Positions 17,327-25,161 of a DNA stretch of 34,627 bases are shown here, piece by piece. The DNA is from an uncultured Pirellulaceae bacterium. GTDB taxonomy: Bacteria; Planctomycetota; Planctomycetia; Pirellulales; Pirellulaceae. The stretch is from positions 1-34,627 of the forward strand of contig CAJQQR010000237.1 in assembly GCA_905480545.1 (NCBI GenBank), written 5' to 3'. The stretch's first letter is position 1; each line of letters begins with the position of its first letter. The notes beneath the pieces were generated by a model that was given only the letters and a program-made list of their open reading frames with translations, searched no databases and was not told the origin of the DNA. The translations under genes were made by a program, and so were the position numbers.

Positions 17327-18427
17327 TTGAGCGAAACATTTTTGAAAACGCCGCTTCATTCCTGGCACGTCGCCAACGCCGGTCGTATGGTCGATTTTGC
17401 GGGATGGCAAATGCCGATTCAATACAAGTCGATTATTGACGAGCATCAGGCAACGCGAAATTCAGCCACCCTTTTCGACGTATCGCATATGGGGCGATTT
17501 GTTTTTTCTGGATCGGACGTCGAGTCATTCATCGACCGAATGACGACTCGAAAAGTTGCGGGCATGGCACACGGCGGTATCCGATATTCTTTGGTTTGCA
17601 ACAGTGATGGCGGAATCTTAGACGACATTTTGGTATACCGGTTGGGAACCGTCGATGGCGGAGATCAATTCACAATGGTCGTCAACGCGAGTAACCGCAG
17701 CAAGCTTTGGGATTGGCTTCATTCAAACGTGGCCTCCTTGGATGTGACCATCCATGATGCAACCACAGAAACGGCAATGATTGCCATTCAGGGGCCCACT
17801 GCGATTAGTGTTGTAAACCAACATCTGAACATCGACGTCAATTCGTTAAAATACTTTACCGGGTGCCACGCCGAATTTGACTCGGTCCCCCTGACCGTTA
17901 GCCGAACCGGTTACACAGGAGAAGATGGATGCGAGATTGTTGTCACAGCCGACGCTGCGGAGAAAATTTGGACCGATCTAATGACTCATGACGGTGTATC
18001 GGCGGCCGGCTTGGGAGCCCGAGATACATTAAGGTTGGAAGCCGCGATGCCTCTTTACGGACACGAGCTTTCGGAATCGATCAATCCCGCCCAGACGAAT
18101 TTGCGATTTGCCATCAGCCTGAAAGAACGGGACTTCGTCGGAAAAAATTCGATCGTAGCCGCAATGTCGGACGACGCTGCAGCGGTTCGAGTTGGACTGT
18201 CACTGGATGGTCGCCGCGCCGCAAGAGAAGAATCAGAGGTCTACCACAATGATGAAAAAATCGGCATTATAACAAGTGGTACGTTTTCGCCGACTCTTCA
18301 AACGCCTATTGCAATGGGATACGTTCACCCCTCGGCTACAAAAATCGGAACGGAATTATTTATTGATGTTCGCGGACGAAAAATTCCGGCGAAAATCGTA
18401 CAACTTCCTTTCTACAAACGAAAGTAA
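17327..18427 (+). CDS. gcvT: Glycine cleavage system T protein (aminomethyltransferase)
   Basis: A 366-residue cytoplasmic enzyme. GcvT transfers the aminomethyl carbon from lipoyl-GcvH to tetrahydrofolate, releasing ammonia. Recognisable blocks are LKTPLHSWHVANAGRMVDFAG at the N-terminus, LFDVSHMGRF, FTMVVNASNRSKLWDWL, MIAIQGPTA, SRTGYTGEDGCEI and GLGARDTLRLEAAMPLYGHEL, ending with the C-terminal barrel (GTFSPTLQTPIAMGYV). Length is normal for the family. The start is TTG at 17327: an in-frame TGA lies two codons upstream, and the next ATG would remove the conserved N-terminus. gcvH begins 3 bp after the stop, so the two are co-translated. I see no glycine riboswitch motif in the 182-bp leader. 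Confidence 0.96.
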   Translation: MSETFLKTPLHSWHVANAGRMVDFAGWQMPIQYKSIIDEHQATRNSATLFDVSHMGRFVFSGSDVESFIDRMTTRKVAGMAHGGIRYSLVCNSDGGILDDILVYRLGTVDGGDQFTMVVNASNRSKLWDWLHSNVASLDVTIHDATTETAMIAIQGPTAISVVNQHLNIDVNSLKYFTGCHAEFDSVPLTVSRTGYTGEDGCEIVVTADAAEKIWTDLMTHDGVSAAGLGARDTLRLEAAMPLYGHELSESINPAQTNLRFAISLKERDFVGKNSIVAAMSDDAAAVRVGLSLDGRRAAREESEVYHNDEKIGIITSGTFSPTLQTPIAMGYVHPSATKIGTELFIDVRGRKIPAKIVQLPFYKRK

Positions 18428-18430
18428 AAA

Positions 18431-18826
18431 ATGAATCCAGAGCAATTCCTTTATGCTGAATCCCACGAGTGGGCTAGTATCGAAGATACAGATGATGGCA
18501 AAGTTGCAACCGTCGGTATTTCTGCATTTGCCGTCGAGCAGCTGACCGATTTGGTTTTCATGGAACTGCCTGAGATCGGCGCCGTTGTGGAAAGCGGAAA
18601 AGAATTTGGTGAAGTCGAATCGGTGAAAGCGGTAAGCTCGCTTTACAGCCCGGTAGATGGCGAAGTCATGGCGGTCAACACCGAGCTACCTGACTCACTT
18701 GAGATATTGAATGAAGATCCTTACGGTGGCGGATGGATCATGAAAGTCAAAATCACAAATGAAGAAACATTGGCCAAGCTGTTAGACTTTGCGAGCTACC
18801 AGAAACAGTGCGGCCAAGAGGGTTAA
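18431..18826 (+). CDS. gcvH: Glycine cleavage system H protein
   Basis: A 131-residue lipoyl carrier of the glycine cleavage complex, which shuttles the aminomethyl group between GcvP, GcvT and the lipoamide dehydrogenase. Diagnostic blocks are YAESHEWASIED, VATVGISAFAVEQLTDLVFMELP and the lipoylation loop GEVESVKAVSS with the target Lys66, then NEDPYGGGWIMKVK. Length is typical. It starts 3 bp after gcvT. No gcvP follows in this window; the next gene is a lipoate/octanoate transferase that may modify this protein. Confidence 0.97.
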   Translation: MNPEQFLYAESHEWASIEDTDDGKVATVGISAFAVEQLTDLVFMELPEIGAVVESGKEFGEVESVKAVSSLYSPVDGEVMAVNTELPDSLEILNEDPYGGGWIMKVKITNEETLAKLLDFASYQKQCGQEG

Positions 18827-18830
18827 AGCA

Positions 18831-18960
18831 GGTGTGGACACCAAGCGTTGCTGGACATTTTAGCAATCGATGTTTCGCATTTCGATGTTTCGCATTTCGA
18901 TGTCTCGCATTTCGATGTCTCGCATTTCGGCCTCCGAAATTGGGGGACACACCAGCCCCC
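18831..18960. repeat. Intergenic module with a 4 x 15-bp tandem array
   Basis: Four copies of CGATGTTTCGCATTT (variant TCTCGC in copies 3-4) fill 18868-18927. Before the array are the palindrome GGTGT-GG-ACACC (18831-18842) and TTGCT/AGCAA arms (18848-18866). After it, GGGGGACACACC partly mirrors the left palindrome, so the module may have imperfect inverted ends. All six frames read as low-complexity peptide (for example DVSHF repeats), and no gene is evident. Confidence 0.7.
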
Positions 18961-19006
18961 TTTGTGCTCATGGAATCCATTCCTTTGTGCTCATGGAATT
19001 CATTCC
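18961..19006. repeat. Two direct 23-bp repeats
   Basis: TTTGTGCTCATGGAATCCAT plus TCC (18961-18983) is repeated once at 18984-19006 with a single visible base change. The pair directly follows the 15-bp tandem array. The spacer to the lplA-type gene continues to 19191, with nothing else recognised beyond a short AGCCC/GGGCT hairpin near 19035-19050. Confidence 0.75.
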
Positions 19007-19191
19007 TTTTTTAATTTTCCGACGGTTACGGCAGCCCTAGCGATGGGCTGAACGAAGCCGATCGTGAACGCCTGCTCATACCATTTAAAAGACTTTCGAA
19101 AGACTCCTGGGCCCCCGCAATCGCCATGGATCAAAACAACGCCGAGAACCCAATTTGCGCCCAAACGATTTTGCCGAATGAGGGAAGTTCC

Positions 19192-19926
19192 ATGACCGGT
19201 AGGCTGATCCTGGATACTCCTTCGCGTGGGACCTGGAACATGGCTGTTGACGAAGCTCTCATGCTTACAGCTGCTGATCTGGGAGTGCCGACACTTCGAT
19301 TTTATCGTTGGCAGGAGCCGACCGTTTCCTTGGGATATTTCCAAAAATACGAGGAGCGACTCCAACATCCCGAAAGCCTGGATTCAGTATTGGTTCGCCG
19401 GAATTCGGGAGGAGGGGCAATCGTGCATGATAAGGAGCTAACTTATTCATTGACGGTCCCGACCACTCATCCGCTTGGAAAGAACCCTTGCGCGATTTAC
19501 AAATTAATGCATGACGCGTTAATTGAATCGCTGGATGCGATTGGAATCTCCGCAGAACTAAACACCGAGCCCGTCGCGGAATTAGAGCCAAAGTTCCTTT
19601 GCTTTCAGCGAAGGGCAAGCAACGACATTTTGTTTCGAGGAAACAAAGTCTGCGGAAGCGCTCAACGGAAGCGGCATCAAGCTATTTCTCAGCATGGTAG
19701 CTTCATTTTAAACACCTCACCGGCGGCGCCACAAATATTGGGAGTCAATGAACTCTCTGGCGAATCCATTGAATCCGAGCCACTGATTAATCTTTGGACC
19801 GATCGCCTCGAAAAAAGAACTGGTATTTCCTTTCAACCGGACACTTTGGCGGCTTTTGAGTCAGAACAGAGCATCGCGATCGAAAATGGGAAATTTAGCA
19901 CCTTAAAATGGAATCAACGACGATGA
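19192..19926 (+). CDS. Lipoate-protein ligase A / octanoyltransferase (LipM-LipL type) family protein
   Basis: A 244-residue member of the BPL/LplA/LipB fold, which attaches lipoate or octanoate to lipoyl domains such as GcvH. Visible motifs are TWNMAVDEAL at the N-terminus, LRFYRWQEPTVSLGYFQ, the substrate loop VRRNSGGGAIVHDKEL (residues 68-82) and SNDILFRGNKVCGSAQRKR. Cys137 sits ahead of the GNKV-GSAQR block, where LipM/LipL octanoyltransferases carry an acyl-accepting Cys, favouring transferase over ATP-dependent ligase (inference). ATG 19192 is chosen because AGGGAAG lies 4-5 nt upstream and the homology begins there; the frame opens further to 19126. It is the third gene after gcvT and gcvH, fitting a role in GcvH lipoylation. 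Confidence 0.88.
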   Translation: MTGRLILDTPSRGTWNMAVDEALMLTAADLGVPTLRFYRWQEPTVSLGYFQKYEERLQHPESLDSVLVRRNSGGGAIVHDKELTYSLTVPTTHPLGKNPCAIYKLMHDALIESLDAIGISAELNTEPVAELEPKFLCFQRRASNDILFRGNKVCGSAQRKRHQAISQHGSFILNTSPAAPQILGVNELSGESIESEPLINLWTDRLEKRTGISFQPDTLAAFESEQSIAIENGKFSTLKWNQRR

Positions 19927-20047
19927 CAAGGTTTTGACTTTGCCTATCTTTTCTGCTAATATTTATAAAAGCATAACAGCGACTACCTTTAAGTGCCCCA
20001 ACAACCGCACTCAACCTCTCTTCAAAGGATTTTTGCTGAGGACGGCA

Positions 20048-20734
20048 ATGCAACTGAAACTCAAAGTAATCGGCGGAAAAAATGATGGGCGAGAACTTGA
20101 AATAAAGGTTCCCGAGTTCATTATTGGACGAGGAGACGGTGTGAATCTTCGACCGAAAAGCGATCTAATCAGCCGCCATCATTGTGCGGTTTTGTTGGAA
20201 GACGGGCAGGCTTTCATCAACGATCTGGACAGCCGCAATGGCACATTCCTCAATGGCGAGCAGATCAAAGGAAAAGTCAAGCTGCAAATTGGTGATTTGC
20301 TGCGAGTTGGTCGGCTCCAATTTGAAATTTTGATTGATCATGGCTCGCCGGCTCGTAAAAAGCCAAAGGTGACGAGCGTCAAAGAAGCGGCGGAACGAAC
20401 TGCTGCCGCCAATGCCAATCTGGACGAGGATAGTATCACGGACTGGCTGTCGGAGGCGGCGGAAACAGAAAAGAATGCTCGTCAAACCATTTTAGAGACC
20501 CGTCAATTTCGGATTGATGAAACAGATCGTGTCGTGCTTGATAACATCGTCGCAGATGACAGCGTGAATGCATCCGATCCCGCCGCGGAAGAGGATTCGG
20601 AAGTGACTGACGAACTGAAAACATCAAAGAAAAAAGCGAAGCCGGGAAAATTACCCGATCGCCCCAGAGATGACACGGCAGATTCGAAAGATGCGGCCAC
20701 TGACATGCTTCGAAAATTCTTTAATCGGCGGTAG
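20048..20734 (+). CDS. FHA domain protein
   Basis: A 228-residue cytoplasmic protein. Residues 1-97 are a forkhead-associated domain with all core signatures: GRGD at 27-30, SRHH at 42-45 and DSRNGTFLN at 61-69. FHA domains bind phosphothreonine peptides, so a Ser/Thr kinase partner encoded elsewhere is expected. The rest is a charged, probably disordered tail (repeated Asp/Glu and Lys) ending in a short basic helix, AATDMLRKFFNRR, which may be a binding motif. GAGG lies 7 nt before ATG 20048. The frame also opens from a TTG at 19934, but that extension lacks the conserved domain. It follows the lplA-type gene and precedes an ECF sigma gene. Confidence 0.93.
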   Translation: MQLKLKVIGGKNDGRELEIKVPEFIIGRGDGVNLRPKSDLISRHHCAVLLEDGQAFINDLDSRNGTFLNGEQIKGKVKLQIGDLLRVGRLQFEILIDHGSPARKKPKVTSVKEAAERTAAANANLDEDSITDWLSEAAETEKNARQTILETRQFRIDETDRVVLDNIVADDSVNASDPAAEEDSEVTDELKTSKKKAKPGKLPDRPRDDTADSKDAATDMLRKFFNRR

Positions 20735-20773
20735 ATTTACCGCTCAGTCCCTTTGGAGGCTGGAAGAAATTTT

Positions 20774-20876
20774 GATGTGGTTGAACTCGATGTGGTTGAA
20801 CTCGATGTTGGTCCTGACTTCAACGTGAGGACCAGTTCGGCGGACTTGAAGTTTTCTGAAACTGGGATTCAGAAAA
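20774..20876. repeat. Short tandem repeat and two hairpins before the sigma gene
   Basis: GATGTGGTTGAACTC occurs twice in tandem (20774-20803). It is followed by GGTCCT/AGGACC (20810-20815 with 20828-20833) and TTCTGAA/TTCAGAA-type arms (20852-20860 with 20868-20876). The last hairpin is followed by A residues, not T, on the plus strand, so I do not call it a terminator. Confidence 0.5.
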
Positions 20877-20931
20877 AACAAGATTCTACTTAAAACAGTC
20901 GGAATAAATACCAAGAAAAACGGTAGTGATG

Positions 20932-20936
20932 GGAAC
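20932..20936 (+). promoter_or_regulatory. Possible ECF-type -35 element
   Basis: GGAAC, the canonical -35 core of many ECF sigma promoters, lies 36 bp before the ATG of the ECF sigma gene itself. Spacing would allow a -10 near TTTTCTGC and a short leader. Autoregulation is common in the family, but the motif is short and could be chance. Confidence 0.25.
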
Positions 20937-20972
20937 ATTGGTTGTCAGCACCTTTTCTGCATTTGGACATCA

Positions 20973-21512
20973 ATGCCAAACAAAACCACGCAAATTGTTT
21001 CTGATTGCCTCGAGGGGGTCCCCGGCGCGACGGCGATTCTGATCCAACGATTTAAGGACCGAGTTTTCGGCCTTTGTTATCGCATGCTTGGCCAACGCGA
21101 GGACGCTGAAGACGCAACTCAGGAAACGTTCATCCGAGTTATCAACAATCTACATCGTTGGGATTCTGAGCGTAGTTTTGAACCTTGGCTGTTCACTATT
21201 GCCGGAAATCGCTGTCGCACAAAACTTTTGAAACGCAGCAAGCAAAAAGAGGTACAACTAGGTGAGAATGTTGATGTTGCCTCAAAATCTCATGCAGCAA
21301 CCGGTTTAATCGAAGAAATCCGTTGTGCGGTGACCAAATTGAGCGCAAAGCATCAACAGGCGTTTCGGTTGTTCCATGAATCTCAATGTTCCTATCAGGA
21401 AATTGCAGAAAAATTAATGGTTCCGGTCGGCACGATCAAAACTTGGGTCCACAGGGCTCGAAAACAGGTCGTAAGCCAACTGAAACGACGCAAGGCTCTT
21501 GAAAACGAATAG
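20973..21512 (+). CDS. ECF-type RNA polymerase sigma factor
   Basis: A 179-residue sigma factor of the sigma-70 ECF class. Region 2 spans about residues 18-66: ILIQRFKDRVFGLCYRMLG, EDAEDATQETFIRVI, then SFEPWLFTIAGNRC. Region 4 (about 112-170) has LSAKHQQAFRLFHESQCSYQEIAEKL followed by VPVGTIKTWVHRARKQV, the -35-binding helix-turn-helix. Length is typical. The gene following by 18 bp encodes a zinc-finger membrane protein, the expected anti-sigma factor, so the sigma factor should be held inactive at the membrane until a signal arrives. The stimulus cannot be read from the sequence. Confidence 0.95.
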   Translation: MPNKTTQIVSDCLEGVPGATAILIQRFKDRVFGLCYRMLGQREDAEDATQETFIRVINNLHRWDSERSFEPWLFTIAGNRCRTKLLKRSKQKEVQLGENVDVASKSHAATGLIEEIRCAVTKLSAKHQQAFRLFHESQCSYQEIAEKLMVPVGTIKTWVHRARKQVVSQLKRRKALENE

Positions 21513-21530
21513 GCGACCTGGAGCTAAAAA

Positions 21531-22361
21531 ATGAAGTGCACTGAATTTGAAACCGTTCTGAACGAATTACTGGACTCCAGATTGGATCTGAAATCGGATC
21601 TTCGTATCTCCGCGCACGCTGCGTCCTGCCCACCCTGTAAAGAGGAATTGGAGATCTATGCGTCGATTGCCGAACTGGCTCCGGAAAACGGAACCAGCCA
21701 ATTAGCCCCGGCACAGGCAATCCTCCAATCGCCCCCCAAAACGATTCGCCAAAAAAAACGAGAATGGTTTGGATACGCAGTCATGTCTTCTGCCGCCGCT
21801 TTGCTACTTGTTCTTGGTCCATTTAGCGATTATTTTTTCCCGCAAAATTCGAGTCCGAACAACGTGGCCAAAGCCGAAAATGGCCTGATTAATTCACCCG
21901 ATTCGTACCCTCAGCCTAACGACAAAAAACGATTAAACTCAAGCGCAGGCGACCACTCCGCAACGAAATCGCAAGATAAAGGAAGCTTGAAAAACTCGAC
22001 TGATGCCGATCAACAACAGGCAGCTGTGCCCACCAGAGAATCGGCGGCACTTGGCAACGGTATCCGCGAGTTGTCCCCTATTCCTAGCAACAGTGTAAAT
22101 CCAGCGAAATCCCGATCGCCCAAACCCCCACTCTCTAGGGGCCAGAGTGACTTCTGGACAAACAATGCCTTGAACCCGCCGATTCAGGACCCATTTGGGA
22201 ATTTCCAAGGCGCTTTCCAGCGAACTCCGTCGACACCAGATCTTGATGATCTTGAGCGCGTTGGGGAGTCTTTGGAGACGGTATGGAAAACCATTCAGGA
22301 AGATGACTACATTCTCCCTCTTGTAAAACAGGGCGCTTTGCTGCTTGTTCGCCGCTCATAG
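21531..22361 (+). CDS. Zinc-finger (zf-HC2) transmembrane anti-sigma factor
   Basis: A 276-residue protein. The N-terminal cytoplasmic part has the His-x3-Cys-x2-Cys zinc-binding motif of ZAS anti-sigma domains (HAASCPPC; His29, Cys33, Cys36). A basic segment (QKKREW) precedes one transmembrane helix at about residues 78-100 (YAVMSSAAALLLVLGPF). The periplasmic part is Ser/Pro/Asn-rich and low complexity. A short ordered C-terminal block (DDLERVGESLETVWKTIQEDDYILPLVKQGALLL) may be the sensor or a partner-binding segment. It is encoded 18 bp after the ECF sigma gene, which it should bind and inhibit. No RsiW-like protease site can be assigned from sequence alone. Confidence 0.85.
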   Translation: MKCTEFETVLNELLDSRLDLKSDLRISAHAASCPPCKEELEIYASIAELAPENGTSQLAPAQAILQSPPKTIRQKKREWFGYAVMSSAAALLLVLGPFSDYFFPQNSSPNNVAKAENGLINSPDSYPQPNDKKRLNSSAGDHSATKSQDKGSLKNSTDADQQQAAVPTRESAALGNGIRELSPIPSNSVNPAKSRSPKPPLSRGQSDFWTNNALNPPIQDPFGNFQGAFQRTPSTPDLDDLERVGESLETVWKTIQEDDYILPLVKQGALLLVRRS

Positions 22362-22521
22362 AATTTAATGAATCTCTCAACATCATCCAACGTCTTTGGA
22401 ATGATGTCGTTACAAGCCTTATGACCGTTAAGCTTTCCGCCGCTTCCTCTCAAATGCGGCTTTAGTAACCAGGTTTTCCTAGTCAAGCTCTTCTCAGTGT
22501 GTATGATTCCGACATTCGGAA

Positions 22522-23022
22522 ATGTCGCCGCAGTTTCGCTATTCTTCTAATCTCCAACACTTGGGAAAAAAAGTGGCATCAACAACAGAAAACCTTGACA
22601 ACCTAAAAAAACTCAACGCTTTAAATGAGAACGGCAATCGCGAAAACGAAGATCGTCGTGAAGTAGCGGAAGCAGCGGGTTCTGAGCGTCGTAAAGTTCA
22701 GCGTCGACGCCTAATCGATCCGACAACTTGTGAGCGGGATTATACTAACGACGAAATCGAATTCATGCAGGAAATGGATGAATACAAGCGACGAAGTGGC
22801 CGAATGTTCCCGACATGCAGCGAAATTCTGGAAGTCCTTCGAGGAATGGGCTACCTTCGGGTCGAATTGCCTAATGAAGAGGACGAAGAAGAAATTGCCA
22901 ACAATGAAGCGGTAGCTCCCGTTCGAACCGCTGGTTTGATTGCCAGTGAACTCGATCAGTTTGATGAGTTCGATGAAGAATTTGAAGCTGAGGCACTCAG
23001 TGATTTTGAAGATGACGAGTAA
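22522..23022 (+). CDS. Small acidic hypothetical protein, planctomycete-type
   Basis: A 166-residue soluble protein with no signal peptide or membrane segment. The N-terminus is polar and poorly conserved in appearance. The centre is compact: [22 protein letters not shown], then [21 protein letters not shown] recall this block as a conserved feature of small planctomycete hypothetical proteins; a database search is needed to confirm it. The C-terminus is strongly acidic (EEDEEE, then [13 protein letters not shown] and DFEDDE). The start is ATG 22522, though the GTG at 22573 is possible. A clear terminator lies 32 bp after the stop, so it ends its transcription unit. Function is unknown. Confidence 0.8.
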   Translation: MSPQFRYSSNLQHLGKKVASTTENLDNLKKLNALNENGNRENEDRREVAEAAGSERRKVQRRRLIDPTTCERDYTNDEIEFMQEMDEYKRRSGRMFPTCSEILEVLRGMGYLRVELPNEEDEEEIANNEAVAPVRTAGLIASELDQFDEFDEEFEAEALSDFEDDE

Positions 23023-23054
23023 GTTTCGCTAAACCGACTAGCTAGCAACTTTGG

Positions 23055-23079
23055 ACCGGCTTTATCAAGCCGGTTTTTT
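23055..23079 (+). terminator. Rho-independent terminator
   Basis: ACCGGCTT (23055-23062) and AAGCCGGT (23067-23074) form a perfect 8-bp stem with a 4-nt loop, followed by a run of T residues. It lies just after the small acidic protein gene on the plus strand. Confidence 0.93.
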
Positions 23080-23201
23080 CTTGCGCAAATTTACGGGTTG
23101 GGCACTAATTTTTCGAGATGACGAATTGGTATGGTTGCAATAATCCGTTCATGAATTCCATGCGAAAGCACGGTTGGGCTTGTGTCGAATTTACAAAAAA
23201 A

Positions 23202-23251
23202 GTAATTAACCCAAACTTTAATTAAAGTTGGCTAAAATTTTGGGTAATTAC
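23202..23251. promoter_or_regulatory. Large inverted repeat with nested palindrome abutting a start codon
   Basis: GTAATTAACCCAAA (23202-23215) pairs with TTTTGGGTAATTAC (23238-23251) over 13 bp with one bulged A. Inside it, AACTTTAATTAAAGTT (23214-23229) is a perfect 16-bp palindrome that can form a second hairpin. The right arm ends on the base before GTG 23252, the preferred start of the TPR lipoprotein. It could be an operator or an RNA structure controlling translation. Confidence 0.65.
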
Positions 23252-23956
23252 GTGATTCGGCTCAGTCTGATCGTTGTCATGATACTGCTTGTGGGGTGTA
23301 ATCTCGCAACCAACCGCCAAAACCTGGACGGCAAAAGAAGTTTTGAGAGCGCACAGTACAATCAAGCGCTCAATAGTTTCCACCTTGCACTGAATGCGAA
23401 TCCTGCCAATCCGGATGCGCATTACAACATTGGGCGAACCTTGCATAAGCTGTCCGAGAGAAGCAAGGACAAAAATCAAATCCAGCAGGCTGAAACCGCT
23501 TATCGGCAAGCGTTAAGGCTTAATCCGTCCCATATCGAAGCAAATCGCGGTCTGTCCGTATTGCTGGCGGAAAACAAAAGGTCCCCGGAAGCATTCGCCT
23601 TGATTCAGAACTGGTCTAGTTTTGAACCCAGTTCCGCCGAGCCAAAGATTGAACTGGCAAGGCTTTACGCCGAACACGGCGATCGAAAGACAGCGACACA
23701 ATTGCTTAGCGATGCCTTAAGTGCCGATTTCGAAAATGACCGTGCACTCCGCGCCATCGGAATGCTCCGCGAGCAGGCCGGTGATTATCAGCAAGCACTG
23801 ATCGATTACCAGCGGTCATTGCAGTTGAATCCAATTCAACCCGAGCTAAGCAATCATGTCGCACGTTTACAGTCGCAAAATCCAAACTTCTACCAAGCGG
23901 TTCCACAATCGCCAAATCGAACGGCGTCAATCGCACCGGGATGGCCCAAGTTTTAA
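23252..23956 (+). CDS. TPR repeat lipoprotein
   Basis: A 234-residue protein from GTG 23252. The signal peptide (IRLSLIVVMILLVGC) ends in a good lipobox, LVGC, so it is a lipoprotein. Tetratricopeptide repeats follow: SFESAQYNQALNSFHLALNANP, then DAHYNIGRTLHKLSE, IQQAETAYRQALRLNPSHIEA, and later QAGDYQQALIDYQRSLQLNP near the C-terminus, with a less regular middle. TPRs mediate protein-protein contacts, so it may be an envelope scaffold. A TTG at 23228 would add eight residues but falls within the large inverted repeat, so I prefer the GTG. It runs tail-to-tail with the LecA-like gene, 50 bp apart. Confidence 0.87.
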   Translation: MIRLSLIVVMILLVGCNLATNRQNLDGKRSFESAQYNQALNSFHLALNANPANPDAHYNIGRTLHKLSERSKDKNQIQQAETAYRQALRLNPSHIEANRGLSVLLAENKRSPEAFALIQNWSSFEPSSAEPKIELARLYAEHGDRKTATQLLSDALSADFENDRALRAIGMLREQAGDYQQALIDYQRSLQLNPIQPELSNHVARLQSQNPNFYQAVPQSPNRTASIAPGWPKF

Positions 23957-24006
23957 GTTCCGGTGAAGTCAAAAAAAACAGGCCGAAACATTAAACCTAA
24001 ATAAAT

Positions 24007-25161
24007 TTACTCGCCGGGTTCAATTTTGATTTTGACTTTGTACTCACCGGGGAATTGATAGGTTTTCCCGACATAACTGGCTCGCATTGTGATCCCAAAT
24101 TGCAATTTGCCCTTGGCATCCGCACGGAATTTCTTCTTCTGCCCAACGAGGAAGTACTTACCGCTGTTTCCAATTCTGGCTACCAATGCACCGTACGGAA
24201 TTCCTGGCGTGTTGGGCATGACTCCGTATTGAGGCATGCCATCGGCAGTAGACGAAACGTTACCGCCCCAAGGCGTGAGTGCCAAGGAACCCGATGAGGT
24301 AACGGAGATCGAGTCACCTTTTTCAACGGTCACACCTGCCGACTTGAATTTGAATTGCACGAAGTGATCTTTATTGACAGTAACGCTTTTTTCGATCGCT
24401 TCACGATTCCCGACAGGCCGGGTTCCTTTGCGGATGTCTTGTAAAGCAATTTTCAACTGTCCATATTTTCCATTGAGCTCGAATTCTGTTTCCTGTATTT
24501 TTCCAACGGCAGTGAAGTTTGCCATGACTAATTTGTCGTTGCGTTCCCAAACTTGCTCTTCGTCATCTTCATCGTCCATCGATTCAATCATTGCCTCGAT
24601 TTCTTTCTTGATCTCACCGAGATGTCGCTTGCGTTCAGCGTTGGTTTCTCCGTCATATCGTGCAAGTTCGTTCTTGATCTTGATCCCGTATTGCATCAAT
24701 TTTTTATGAGCGATTTCTCGTTCGTCATACTTCGTTGACCCCAACTGCTCGACCAGCGAATCAAGCTTAGCGATGATTTGCGGGAAGCTATTCAAACCGG
24801 GCTCAAAGCGTACGATCTTAGCAATTGGAACCGCCAACGTTCCAAAATCCGTCACGATGCTGATCGTCTTATTGGCCAATTCGCCGCTAACAATGTCCCC
24901 ATCGTTGAGATGCATCCGCATAAAAGTTGCGGGCAACTCCTCTGCTGGAATTTCAATGTTGGGTGAATTCCCCTCCTCGGATTTTGGTGGTGCATCAGAC
25001 GGAGTTTTTTTTGCTGCAGGTTCCTGCGTCGCCGGTTGCACGGGAGCCCCAAACGGATCATCGTCAATTTGCCCAAGAGCGATTGAATCGACACGTGCAA
25101 AGAACGTGATCAAACATCCAAAAATCGTCAGGGGAATTAATGAAAATTTCAAGTGCGTCAT
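24007..25161 (-). CDS. Secreted multi-domain protein with LecA-like C-terminal domain
   Basis: A 384-residue protein. There is a hydrophobic signal segment within residues 5-30 and a Pro/Ala/Lys-rich linker to about 70. A small beta domain follows (about 80-120; LNDGDIVSGELANKTISI, then GTLAVPIAKIVRFEPG), of a type frequent in planctomycete secreted proteins. A helical charged section comes next (about 125-200; LGSTKYDEREIAHKKLMQYG, ending in an acidic DDEDDEE run), then a second short beta region. Residues about 262-384 resemble the PA-IL/LecA galactophilic lectin fold: VEKGDSISVTSSGSLALTPWGG, PYGALVARIGNSGKYFLVG and AKGKLQFGITM. The LecA calcium/galactose-binding loop (NDVPGTYGNN in the Pseudomonas protein) is not conserved here, so sugar binding is doubtful. 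No family name is certain for the whole chain. Confidence 0.8.
   Translation of the reverse strand: MTHLKFSLIPLTIFGCLITFFARVDSIALGQIDDDPFGAPVQPATQEPAAKKTPSDAPPKSEEGNSPNIEIPAEELPATFMRMHLNDGDIVSGELANKTISIVTDFGTLAVPIAKIVRFEPGLNSFPQIIAKLDSLVEQLGSTKYDEREIAHKKLMQYGIKIKNELARYDGETNAERKRHLGEIKKEIEAMIESMDDEDDEEQVWERNDKLVMANFTAVGKIQETEFELNGKYGQLKIALQDIRKGTRPVGNREAIEKSVTVNKDHFVQFKFKSAGVTVEKGDSISVTSSGSLALTPWGGNVSSTADGMPQYGVMPNTPGIPYGALVARIGNSGKYFLVGQKKKFRADAKGKLQFGITMRASYVGKTYQFPGEYKVKIKIEPGE

Noticed and set aside
18868-18927. CRISPR array.
   Set aside because: The 15-bp units are directly adjacent without spacers and no cas gene is in the window; it is a simple tandem repeat.
20852-20880. Terminator after the FHA gene.
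   Set aside because: The stem is followed by A residues on the plus strand and no T-run on the minus strand.
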